Part shown: positions 16,839 to 23,604 of the stretch, piece after piece
Numbering within the stretch: position 1 is the stretch's first letter
Layout of the letters: each line of letters opens with the position of its first letter
DNA from: Streptomyces griseus
Lineage (GTDB): Bacteria > Actinomycetota > Actinomycetes > Streptomycetales > Streptomycetaceae
Assembly: GCA_002154345.1 (NCBI GenBank)
Contig: MUNB01000301.1
Location: 1 to 34,792 of the forward strand
DNA length: 34,792 bases
Direction of reading: 5' to 3'
Notes under the pieces: generated by a model
What the model was told of the DNA's origin: nothing
The model's database searches: none
The model's input: only the letters and a program-made list of their open reading frames with translations
Translations under genes and position numbers: made by a program

Positions 16839-18007
16839 CCGCCCCCACCGTGCCCGCCGTGCCCGCCGGGCCCTCCGTGGCGCCCCCCGCCGCGGCGAAG
16901 AAGCCCGGCCGGGACCGCTATCTCGACCTGCTCCGGACGATCGCCCTGGTCCGCGTGGTGATCTACCACATCTTCGGCTGGGCCTGGCTGACCGTCCTGT
17001 TCCCCTCCATGGGCGTGATGTTCGCGCTGGCCGGTTCGCTGATGGCCCGCTCGCTGTCCCGCCCGGCCCTCGGCGTCATCCGGGGCCGTGTCCGCCGCCT
17101 GCTGCCGCCCATGTGGGTGTTCTCGCTCGTCGTCGTACCGATGATGTTCGCGCTGAGCTGGCAGCCGGTGAAGTCCGAGGGCCTGTGGTGGTTCGTCAAA
17201 CTGGCCTGGTACGTCTTCCCGGTCGGCGCACCCCCCTTCCCCTGGTCCAGCGGTGACCGGGCCGGACTGCTGGAGGACACCTGGGCGGTCCAGGCGGCGG
17301 GTCCGCTCTGGTACATCCGCGCCTACCTCTGGTTCGTCCTCGCCTCGCCCCTGCTGCTCCGGGCGTTCCGGAAACTGCCCTGGGCGACGCTGCTCGCCCC
17401 GCTCGGCCTGACCGCCGTGATCGGCACCGGACTGGTGACGATCCCGGGCGAGACCGGCAACGCGCTGAGCGACTTCGCGGTGTTCGGCTCCTGCTGGGTC
17501 CTGGGCTTCGCCCACCACGACGGCCTGTTCAAGGACGTGCCGCGCTACCTCACGATCTCGCTGGCGTCGATCGTCATGGGCTTCGGGCTGTGGTGGGCCT
17601 CCGGGCACCTGACCGCGGACGGCTGGGACCTCAACGACATCCCGCTCGCCCAGGCGGCCTGGTCGCTCGGCTTCTGCGTGATCCTGCTCCAGTACGCCCC
17701 GTCCTGGCAGGAGCTGCCCGGCCGGCTGGCCCGCTTCGACCGTCTGGTCACGCTCGCCAACAACCGGGCCGTGACGATCTACCTCTGGCACAACCTGCTG
17801 ATCCTGGCGACGGTCCCGCTGATAGACCTCCTCTGGAAGATCCCGTACGTGGACGCGCACCTGGGATCGACGGTCGAGGCCGGGTACACCCTGCTGATGA
17901 CCCTGCTGATCTGGCCGCTGCTCGCGCTCGTGATCGTCGCCGTGGGCTGGGTGGAGGACGTCGCCGCCCGACGCCGGCCCCGGCTCTGGCCGGACGGCAG
18001 ACGGTAG
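16835..18007 (+). CDS. Acyltransferase-3 family membrane protein, third gene of the mat operon
   Basis: 390 residues from ATG 16835; ATGA overlaps the matB stop, and AGAGGAAG is the ribosome-binding site, so the genes are translationally coupled. The N-terminus (DRYLDLLRTIALVRVVIYHIFG) is the typical acyltransferase-3 opening with the conserved His in TM1. About ten TM helices follow, with YLWHN-type sequence late in the protein. Such enzymes O-acylate extracytoplasmic carbohydrates. In staphylococci the same family member IcaC sits beside IcaA and IcaB and is linked to O-succinylation or export of PNAG. By analogy this protein may acylate the MatB polymer (inference). No lipid A or peptidoglycan SGNH domain is attached. 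It is followed by a repeat-bearing terminator. Confidence 0.88.
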   Translation: MTAPTVPAVPAGPSVAPPAAAKKPGRDRYLDLLRTIALVRVVIYHIFGWAWLTVLFPSMGVMFALAGSLMARSLSRPALGVIRGRVRRLLPPMWVFSLVVVPMMFALSWQPVKSEGLWWFVKLAWYVFPVGAPPFPWSSGDRAGLLEDTWAVQAAGPLWYIRAYLWFVLASPLLLRAFRKLPWATLLAPLGLTAVIGTGLVTIPGETGNALSDFAVFGSCWVLGFAHHDGLFKDVPRYLTISLASIVMGFGLWWASGHLTADGWDLNDIPLAQAAWSLGFCVILLQYAPSWQELPGRLARFDRLVTLANNRAVTIYLWHNLLILATVPLIDLLWKIPYVDAHLGSTVEAGYTLLMTLLIWPLLALVIVAVGWVEDVAARRRPRLWPDGRR

Positions 18008-18017
18008 AGCTCCGTCT

Positions 18018-18082
18018 CACCGGGCCGTCCCACCGGGCCGTCCCACCGGGCCGTCCCACCGGGCCGTCCCACCGGGCCATCT
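18018..18082 (+). repeat. Five tandem 13-bp repeats CACCGGGCCGTCC
   Basis: Units start at 18018, 18031, 18044, 18057 and 18070; the first four are identical and the fifth is CACCGGGCCATCT. The shared CACCGGGCC is the left arm of the terminator that follows, so each copy could in principle pair with the single right arm. Confidence 0.95.
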
Positions 18083-18109
18083 CACCGGGCCGGAAACGGC
18101 CCGGTGAGA
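18080..18109 (+). terminator. mat operon terminator, perfect 13-bp stem with GAAA loop
   Basis: TCTCACCGGGCCG (18080-18092), GAAA, CGGCCCGGTGAGA (18097-18109). It is a stable hairpin capped by a tetraloop, 72 nt after the acyltransferase stop. Confidence 0.92.
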
Positions 18110-18161
18110 GCAAGGTTGCGCACCGGTCACCTCGCGGCACCACGCCGAAACGCGGGCTCCC

Positions 18162-18167
18162 TAGCGT
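18162..18167 (+). promoter_or_regulatory. -10 TAGCGT of the narK promoter (candidate)
   Basis: TAGCGT fits TANNNT and predicts a start near 18174, giving a ~30-nt leader that ends in GGAGG. Right after it lies GGGAACAACACCCCGACC (18169-18186), similar to the 19-bp repeats before nnaR. Confidence 0.4.
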
Positions 18168-18203
18168 CGGGAACAACACCCCGACCCCCTGTGGAGGCGC
18201 GTG

Positions 18204-19535
18204 ATGGCAGGCCGTTGGATCGAGACCTGGGAGCCGGAGGACGAGACGTTCTGGCGGGAGAAGGGAGAACGGGTCGCCCGCCGCAACCTGTGGTTCTCCG
18301 TGCTCTCCGAGCACATCGGATTCTCCATCTGGACCCTGTGGTCGGTGATGGTCCTGTTCATGGGACCGGAGTACGGCATCGACCCGGCCGGAAAGTTCTT
18401 CCTCATCTCGACCGCCACCCTCGTCGGCGCGCTGGTGCGGGTGCCGTACACCTTCGCCGTCGCCCGCTTCGGCGGCCGTAACTGGACAGTCTTCAGCGCG
18501 GTGAGCCTGCTCGTCCCGACGCTGGCCGCGTTCTGGGTGATGGAACCGGGCACCTCGTACGCCACCTTCGTCGCGGTCGCGGCGCTCACCGGGATCGGCG
18601 GCGGCAACTTCGCCTCCTCGATGACCAACATCAACGCCTTCTTCCCGCTCCGCAAGAAGGGCTGGGCGCTCGGCCTCAACGCGGGCGGCGGCAACGTCGG
18701 CGTCCCCGTGGTCCAGCTCATCGGCCTGCTCGTCATCGGCACCCTGGGCGCCTCGCACCCCCGGATCGTCCTCGGCGTGTACATCCCGCTGATCGTCCTG
18801 TCCGCCGTCTGCGCCGCCCTGTACATGGACAACCTGCGGCCCGTGAAGAACGACACCGGGGCCGCGCTGGAGGCCGTCCGCGACCCGCACACCTGGCTGA
18901 TGTCGGTCCTCTACATCGGCACCTTCGGCTCGTTCATCGGCTACAGCTTCGCCTTCGGCCTGGTGCTCCAGACGCAGTTCGGCCGCACCCCGCTCCAGGC
19001 CGCGTCGCTCACCTTCATCGGCCCGCTGCTGGGCTCGCTGATCCGGCCGGTCGGAGGCCGGCTCGCCGACCGGTACGGCGGCGCGCGGATCACCCTGGCC
19101 ACCTTCGCCGCGATGGCCGCCGCCACCGGCGTCGTCATCCAGGCCTCGGGAACCGCCTCGCTGCCCGTCTTCCTCACCGGCTTCACCGCCCTGTTCGTCC
19201 TGACGGGCCTCGGCAACGGATCGACGTACAAGATGATCCCCGGCATCTTCCACGCCAAGGCGCTGGCCCGGGGGCTCGACGGCGAGGCGGCCGCCGCCCA
19301 CGGCCGGCGGCTCTCCGGCGCGGCCATGGGCCTCATCGGGGCCGTCGGGGCGCTCGGCGGGCTGGCCATCAACCTCGCCTTCCGCCAGTCCTTCCAGGCC
19401 TCCGGCACCGGAACCGCGGCCTTCTGGTCCTTCCTCGCCTTCTACGGGGTGTGTTTCACCCTCACCTGGGCGGTATACCTTCGCCGCCCCGCACCCGTGA
19501 CCGCACGGGCCCAGCTCGGTTACGCGGAGGTGTGA
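18204..19535 (+). CDS. narK: Nitrate/nitrite transporter, NarK/NasA family (MFS)
   Basis: 443 residues from ATG 18204, with GGAGG at 18193-18197 spaced 6 nt; the overlapping GTG at 18201 is less well spaced. About 12 TM helices are predicted. The nitrate-porter signature is clear around residues 130-165 (GIGGGNFASSMTNINAFFP then GLNAGGGNVGV), with a second Gly-rich segment near residue 340. The N-terminus WIETWEPEDETFWREKG is typical of actinobacterial nitrate transporters. It moves nitrate in and/or nitrite out across the membrane, for assimilation or detoxification. The next gene is the nitrate regulator nnaR, 181 nt downstream, the same pair as in S. coelicolor (recalled). Direction of transport cannot be told from sequence. 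Confidence 0.92.
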   Translation: MAGRWIETWEPEDETFWREKGERVARRNLWFSVLSEHIGFSIWTLWSVMVLFMGPEYGIDPAGKFFLISTATLVGALVRVPYTFAVARFGGRNWTVFSAVSLLVPTLAAFWVMEPGTSYATFVAVAALTGIGGGNFASSMTNINAFFPLRKKGWALGLNAGGGNVGVPVVQLIGLLVIGTLGASHPRIVLGVYIPLIVLSAVCAALYMDNLRPVKNDTGAALEAVRDPHTWLMSVLYIGTFGSFIGYSFAFGLVLQTQFGRTPLQAASLTFIGPLLGSLIRPVGGRLADRYGGARITLATFAAMAAATGVVIQASGTASLPVFLTGFTALFVLTGLGNGSTYKMIPGIFHAKALARGLDGEAAAAHGRRLSGAAMGLIGAVGALGGLAINLAFRQSFQASGTGTAAFWSFLAFYGVCFTLTWAVYLRRPAPVTARAQLGYAEV

Positions 19536-19571
19536 GGGGGCCCGGAGGACGACATCCCGGAGTCGTACGAC

Positions 19572-19609
19572 GTAACGGCCGGGAAATACGGAGGAACCGA
19601 GCCTGTCAC
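19572..19609. promoter_or_regulatory. GlnR-like box upstream of nnaR
   Basis: GTAAC (19572) - n6 - GAAAT (19583) - n6 - GAACC (19594) - n6 - GTCAC (19605) has the 11-bp periodicity of the GlnR site, whose Streptomyces consensus is GTnAC-n6-GAAAC repeated. The first pair fits well and the second pair is degenerate. nnaR is a known GlnR target in S. coelicolor (recalled), which supports the assignment. Confidence 0.5.
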
Positions 19610-19651
19610 GCACCGTTGGCAGTCTCGGGCCTCCGCACATCGCCCGACCAC

Positions 19652-19697
19652 GGGAACATCGCGTACCAGCGGGAACACCCCGTACCAGCGGGACCAC
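19652..19697. repeat. 19-bp direct repeats upstream of nnaR
   Basis: GGGAACATCGCGTACCAGC (19652-19670) and GGGAACACCCCGTACCAGC (19671-19689) are adjacent, with two mismatches. A third partial unit GGGACCAC (19690-19697) follows. They end 19 nt before the nnaR start and could be binding sites for NnaR itself or another regulator. Confidence 0.85.
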
Positions 19698-19716
19698 AGG
19701 AGCCGGGGAACACGCC

Positions 19717-20859
19717 ATGCAGGACGACGACACAACGCACGGCCCCCTCGCGGGCTTCACCGTCGGGGTGACCGCCGCCCGCCGGGCCGAGGAGCTGGGC
19801 ACGCTCCTCAAGCGCCGCGGGGCCGCCGTCCTGCACGCCCCCGCCCTGCGGATCGTGCAGCTCGCCGACGACAGCGAACTCCTCGCCGCCACCAAGGAAC
19901 TCATCGGCCACGCGCCGGACATCGCGGTCGCCACCACCGCGATCGGCTTCCGCGGCTGGATCGAGGCGGCCGACGGCTGGGGCATCGGCGACGCGCTCCT
20001 CCAGACCCTGCGCGGGGTCGAACTCCTCGCCCGCGGCCCCAAGGTCAAGGGCGCCATCCGGGCCGCCGGGCTGACCGAGGCCTGGTCGCCCGGGTCCGAA
20101 TCGATGGCCGAGGTCCTCGACCGGCTGCTGGCCGAAGGCGTCGCCGGACGCCGGGTCGCGCTCCAGCTGCACGGCGAACCGCTGCCCGGCTTCGTCGAGT
20201 CGCTGACGGCCGCGGGCGCCGAGGTCGTCGTCGTCCCCGTCTACCGCTGGATGCCGCCGCAGGACCTCGCCCCGCTCGACCGGATGCTCGACGTCACGGC
20301 CGCCCGGGGCCTGGACGCGATCACCTTCACCAGCGCCCCCGCCGCCGCCTCCTTCCTCGGCCGCGCCGAGACCCGCGGACTGCTGCCCGAGGTCCTCGGC
20401 GCGCTGCGCGACGACGTCCTGGTCGCCTGCGTCGGACCGGTCACCGCCCTGCCGCTCCAGGCCCGGGGCGTCGACACCCTCCAGCCGGAACGCTTCCGGC
20501 TCGGCCCCCTCGTCCAGCTGATGTGCGCCCACCTCCCGGCGGCGGCCCGGATCCTGCCCGTCGCCGGCCACCGCGTCGAGATCCGCGGTCACGCGGTCCT
20601 CGTCGACGACGAACTGCGCGCGGTGCCGCCCGCGGGCATGGCCCTCCTGCACGCGCTGGCCCGCCGCCCCGGCTGGGTGGTGGCCCGCGCCGACCTGCTG
20701 CGGGCGCTGCCCGGCAGCGGCACCGACGAGCACGCGGTGGAGACCGCGATGGCCCGGCTGCGCACGGCGCTGGGCGTGCCCCGGCTGATCCAGACGGTCG
20801 TCAAACGCGGCTACCGGCTGGCGCTGGACCCGTCGGCGGACACGAAGTACGGGCGCTGA
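19717..20859 (+). CDS. nnaR: Nitrate/nitrite assimilation regulator: uroporphyrinogen-III synthase-like domain plus winged-helix DNA-binding domain
   Basis: 380 residues from ATG 19717, with GGGGAA as ribosome-binding site. Residues ~5-260 resemble uroporphyrinogen-III synthase (HemD): GFTVGVTAARRAEELGTLL near the start and TFTSAPAAASFL in the second lobe. Residues ~280-375 form an OmpR-type winged helix (VDDELRAVPPAGMALLHAL, ending VVKRGYRLALDP). This fusion is NnaR, shown in S. coelicolor to control nitrate/nitrite assimilation genes together with GlnR (recalled); whether the HemD domain is catalytic or only senses a tetrapyrrole is open. Position next to narK, plus a GlnR-like box upstream, supports the name. 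It is the last gene before a stretch of tandem repeats. Confidence 0.9.
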   Translation: MQDDDTTHGPLAGFTVGVTAARRAEELGTLLKRRGAAVLHAPALRIVQLADDSELLAATKELIGHAPDIAVATTAIGFRGWIEAADGWGIGDALLQTLRGVELLARGPKVKGAIRAAGLTEAWSPGSESMAEVLDRLLAEGVAGRRVALQLHGEPLPGFVESLTAAGAEVVVVPVYRWMPPQDLAPLDRMLDVTAARGLDAITFTSAPAAASFLGRAETRGLLPEVLGALRDDVLVACVGPVTALPLQARGVDTLQPERFRLGPLVQLMCAHLPAAARILPVAGHRVEIRGHAVLVDDELRAVPPAGMALLHALARRPGWVVARADLLRALPGSGTDEHAVETAMARLRTALGVPRLIQTVVKRGYRLALDPSADTKYGR

Positions 20860-20917
20860 GGGCGCGGGGGCCCTGGCGCAGGGGGCACACATCCAGGTCG
20901 GCGAGGCCCACGGTCCG

Positions 20918-21032
20918 GCGCCCGGCCGCCCCGGCTGGCGTGACCGGCGCTCGGCCGTCCCGGCCTGTGTGACCGGTGCCCGGCGTCCCGGCCTGTGTGA
21001 CCGGTGCCCGGCGTCCCGGCTAGCGTGACCGG
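20918..21032. repeat. About four tandem copies of a 28-bp repeat upstream of an acetyltransferase
   Basis: GTGACCGG recurs at 20940, 20969, 20997 and 21025, a period of 29, 28 and 28 bp. The core unit is GTGACCGGTGCCCGGCGTCC plus CGGCCTGT. A decayed partial copy precedes the first. The last copy differs by CTAGC in place of CTGT, which creates the -10 element TAGCGT of the downstream gene. Confidence 0.93.
21021..21026 (+). promoter_or_regulatory. -10 TAGCGT of a leaderless promoter
   Basis: TAGCGT ends 6 nt before ATG 21033 and there is no Shine-Dalgarno. The element lies in the final copy of the 28-bp repeat. Confidence 0.5.
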
Positions 21033-21596
21033 ATGACCGACCGCACCCACCTCCTCGCCCCCGACGTGGCCTTCCGGCCCGTCGAGCTCACCGACGCGCC
21101 CTCCTTCGCCACGGCCCTCACCCGCAACCGCGCGTACATGCGGCGCTGGGAACCCGTACGCCCCGAGACCTTCTACACCGTCGAGGGCCAGGCCGCCCGG
21201 CTGACCGCGCTGCTGGCCGACCGGGACGCCGGGCGCTCCATGCCCTGGGTGCTCGCGGACGCCGACGACCGGGTGGTCGGCGGCTTCACGCTCTCCGGCA
21301 TCGAGCGCGGCCCCTTCCGCAACGGCCGCCTCGGCTACTGGGTCGACGAGGGCCACACCGGACGGGGACTGGCCACCGCCGCCGTCCACGCGGTCTGCGA
21401 GGCGGCCCGCGACCGGCTGGGCCTGCACCGCGTCGAGGCGGCCACCGTCACCGACAACGCCCCGTCCCAACAGGTACTCGCCAAAGCCGGGTTCGAGCGG
21501 ATCGGCACCGCGCCCGGCTATCTGCACATCAACGCCCGCTGGCGCGACCACCATCTGTTCCAGCGGCTTCTCCACGACGATCCGCCGGCCGGCTGA
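21033..21596 (+). CDS. GNAT-family N-acetyltransferase, RimJ/RimL-like
   Basis: 187 residues from ATG 21033. The acetyl-CoA binding motif is visible as GYWVDEGHTGRGLATAAV near residues 108-125 (Q/R-x-x-G-x-G/A type). It is followed by HRVEAATVTDNAPSQQVLAKAGF, the usual C-terminal half of RimJ-type ribosomal-protein acetyltransferases, and YLHINARWRDHHLF near the end. It probably acetylates N-terminal or small-molecule amines, but the substrate is not readable. The last 68 nt overlap the 3' end of the convergent acetyltransferase on the minus strand. Confidence 0.9.
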   Translation: MTDRTHLLAPDVAFRPVELTDAPSFATALTRNRAYMRRWEPVRPETFYTVEGQAARLTALLADRDAGRSMPWVLADADDRVVGGFTLSGIERGPFRNGRLGYWVDEGHTGRGLATAAVHAVCEAARDRLGLHRVEAATVTDNAPSQQVLAKAGFERIGTAPGYLHINARWRDHHLFQRLLHDDPPAG

Positions 21597-22158
21597 GCGC
21601 CGCCGCCGGAGCCTCCCGCGCGTGCACATGGCCGTCCAGCGGATAGTCGGGCGGCAGCGCCGGGATCACCCGCGCCAACGGGTATCCGCACTTCTCCGCC
21701 ACCCGGCAGGAGGCTTCGTTGTCCACCTGGTGCAGCAACTCCAGCTGGGTCAGGCCCTGTTCGGCGAAGGTCGTGAACGCCCAGTCGGTGAGTGCCGCCA
21801 GCGCCCGCGGGGCCACGCCCCGGCCGCGCGCGGAGGCCGTCGTCCAATAGCCCACCTCCGCCCGGCCGCTCACCGGATCCGGCCGCTTCAGCACGGCGTT
21901 GCCGAGCGGTTCGTCATCCTGCCCGCCCTCCGTCACGGCGAAGGCGAAGCGGGTGCCCGAGGCCCACCCCGTACGCTGCGCCTCCAGCCAGTCGGCCGCC
22001 CCGTCCGGCCCGGAGACCTGGGTGGCCAGCCAGCGGTGCATCGCCGGATCCTCGTACGCCCGCAGCAGCGCGGGCAGATCCTCCTCGCGCCACCGGCGCA
22101 GCCGCAGCCCCCCGGAGCCGATCACATCGCTTCCGTCGTACCGGCCCGTGCGGTCCAT
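21529..22158 (-). CDS. GNAT-family N-acetyltransferase (convergent with the previous gene)
   Basis: 209 residues from ATG 22158, preceded by a strong GAGGGGGAG at 6-nt spacing. ATG 22182 is also in frame and would add 8 residues; a -10 TACCGT (complement of 22190-22195) lies 7 nt before it, so that ATG may mark the transcription start and the downstream ATG the main start. The fold is typical GNAT: LRLRRWREEDLPALLRA at the start, GYWTTASARGRGVAPRAL as acetyl-CoA loop, and LELLHQVDNEASCRVAEKCGY near the end. A ~35-residue polar tail (from HAREAP) is the part that overlaps the convergent gene and may be non-essential. Substrate unknown. Confidence 0.87.
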   Translation of the reverse strand: MDRTGRYDGSDVIGSGGLRLRRWREEDLPALLRAYEDPAMHRWLATQVSGPDGAADWLEAQRTGWASGTRFAFAVTEGGQDDEPLGNAVLKRPDPVSGRAEVGYWTTASARGRGVAPRALAALTDWAFTTFAEQGLTQLELLHQVDNEASCRVAEKCGYPLARVIPALPPDYPLDGHVHAREAPAAALSRPADRRGEAAGTDGGRASGR

Positions 22159-22275
22159 GCGCGGCTCCCCCTCGTACTCCATGTCCGTCACGGTACGGGG
22201 GCGGCGGCGGGGGTTCCGGCCGGGCCCCGACAGGAGCACTCTGGGAAGGGTCGTTCCACCGGGTGATCCAGGGCG

Positions 22276-22950
22276 GTGAGCGTGAGCAGGACAGCGGGCA
22301 GGAGTGCGCGGACATGGCGGTTCGACGCGGGCCGGATCTGCCTCGATCTGGTGGCCACGGAACGCGCGGACGGAGTGCCCGGCACCTGTGAACAGCTCGA
22401 CGGGCCCGCCCACTTGGCCCAGTGGCTGACCGCTGCCGGGCTCGTGCCGCCGGGCACCGTGCTGACCGGGCTGGACGACACCTGGGTGGTCCGTTTCCAT
22501 GAACTGCGCTCCGCCGTCAGCCGCCTGATGGCCGCTCAGCTCGGCGGGCCGGAGACCGGCGGCGCACTGGAACTGCTCAACTCCCTTGCCTCCGGGGCGC
22601 CTCCGGGGCCGCGCGCGGTGCGCGGCGCGGACGGCGGCCTGGTGCGGGTCCTGAGCGCCGCGCCCGACTGCGCGGGGCTCCTCGCCGTCGTGGCCCGGGA
22701 CGCGGTCGACCTGCTCACCGACCCGGTCGCGCGGGCGGCCCTGCGCCGCTGCCAGGGCGAGTCCTGCCACCGGCTCTACCTGGACACCTCGCGCGGCGGG
22801 CGGCGGCGCTGGTGCTCCGGCGAGGTCTGCGGCAACCGCGAACGGGTCGCCCGGCACCGGCGCAGGACCTCGGGAACGACCGACGCGTACGGCCGGGGGA
22901 CGCCGGGTGCGTACGGCCCGGAGAAAGAAATTCCGCCCGGCGTTGAATGA
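22276..22950 (+). CDS. CGNR zinc-finger (ABATE-domain) protein, probable transcription regulator
   Basis: 224 residues from GTG 22276; AGGGCGG is a weak ribosome-binding site and GTG 22282 is an alternative. The N-terminal ~140 residues resemble the stress-linked ABATE domain (FDAGRICLDLVATERADG). The C-terminal zinc finger has C159/C164 and C180/C185, ending in the CGNR signature (185-188, followed by RERVARHR). These proteins are presumed DNA-binding regulators. A low-complexity Gly/Thr-rich tail follows. The next gene is the ECF sigma factor, 66 nt away in the same direction, but a separate ECF-type promoter lies at this gene's stop. Confidence 0.85.
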   Translation: MSVSRTAGRSARTWRFDAGRICLDLVATERADGVPGTCEQLDGPAHLAQWLTAAGLVPPGTVLTGLDDTWVVRFHELRSAVSRLMAAQLGGPETGGALELLNSLASGAPPGPRAVRGADGGLVRVLSAAPDCAGLLAVVARDAVDLLTDPVARAALRRCQGESCHRLYLDTSRGGRRRWCSGEVCGNRERVARHRRRTSGTTDAYGRGTPGAYGPEKEIPPGVE

Positions 22951-22976
22951 ACCGGCCCCCGCCCCCGTATCGATGG
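22949..22976 (+). promoter_or_regulatory. Possible autoregulatory ECF promoter of the sigma-factor gene
   Basis: GAACC (22949-22953) and CGATGG (22971-22976) are separated by 17 nt, the GAAC / CG-type pattern of many ECF promoters. It would start transcription ~35 nt before the sigma start. No consensus for this sigma factor is available to me. Confidence 0.35.
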
Positions 22977-23016
22977 TCCAAGAGCTCGTTTCAGAGGTCT
23001 CGACCGGGAGGTTCGG

Positions 23017-23604
23017 GTGCGCAAGGATGCGGCCGTGGCCGATGACCGTCCGCACAGGGCTCGACATCGCAGTGAGCCGCCCCCGTCCTCCTCCGGGATA
23101 CCGGACGAGGAGCTGATGCGGGCGCTCTACCGCGAACATGCCGGGCCGCTGCTCGCGTACGTCCTCCGGCTCGTGGCGGGCGACCGCCAGCGGGCCGAGG
23201 ACGTGGTGCAGGAGACGCTCATCCGTGCCTGGAAGAACGCCGGCCGGCTCAACCGGGCCACCGGCTCCGTCCGACCCTGGCTGGTGACGGTCGCCCGGCG
23301 CATCGTCATCGACAACCACCGCAGCCGGCAGGCCCGGCCGCGCGAGGTCGATCCGTCGCCGCTGGAGGTCATTCCCGCGGAGGACGAGATCGACAAGGCG
23401 CTGTGGCTGATGACGCTCTCCGACGCGCTCGAAGATTTGACCCCCGCGCACCGGGAAGCATTGGTCGAGACCTACTTCAAGGGACGTACGGTCAACGAGG
23501 CCGCCGAAGTGCTCGGCGTTCCCAGCGGGACCGTGCGGTCCCGGGTGTTCTACGCACTGCGTTCGATGAAGCTCGCACTCGAAGAGAGGGGGATCACGGC
23601 ATGA
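23017..23604 (+). CDS. sigU: ECF-subfamily RNA polymerase sigma factor, SigU-like
   Basis: 195 residues from GTG 23017, with GGGAGG at 5-nt spacing; a second GTG at 23035 with AAGGA is possible. Region 2 is seen at ~32-100 (MRALYREHAGPLLAYVLRL, RAEDVVQETLIRAW) and region 4 at ~130-190 (LTPAHREALVETYFKGRTVNEAAEVLGVPSGTVRSR in pieces), with no region 3, as in ECF factors. The stop TGA overlaps the ATG of the downstream anti-sigma gene, so they are coupled. The locus matches sigU and its anti-sigma in S. coelicolor by order (recalled); SigU there affects secretion and development. The symbol is by synteny. Confidence 0.85.
   Translation: MRKDAAVADDRPHRARHRSEPPPSSSGIPDEELMRALYREHAGPLLAYVLRLVAGDRQRAEDVVQETLIRAWKNAGRLNRATGSVRPWLVTVARRIVIDNHRSRQARPREVDPSPLEVIPAEDEIDKALWLMTLSDALEDLTPAHREALVETYFKGRTVNEAAEVLGVPSGTVRSRVFYALRSMKLALEERGITA

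Noticed and set aside
18126-18151. GlnR box upstream of narK (GTCAC ... GAAAC)
   Set aside because: The half-sites are 16 nt apart rather than fitting the 11-bp period, and the intervening element is poor.
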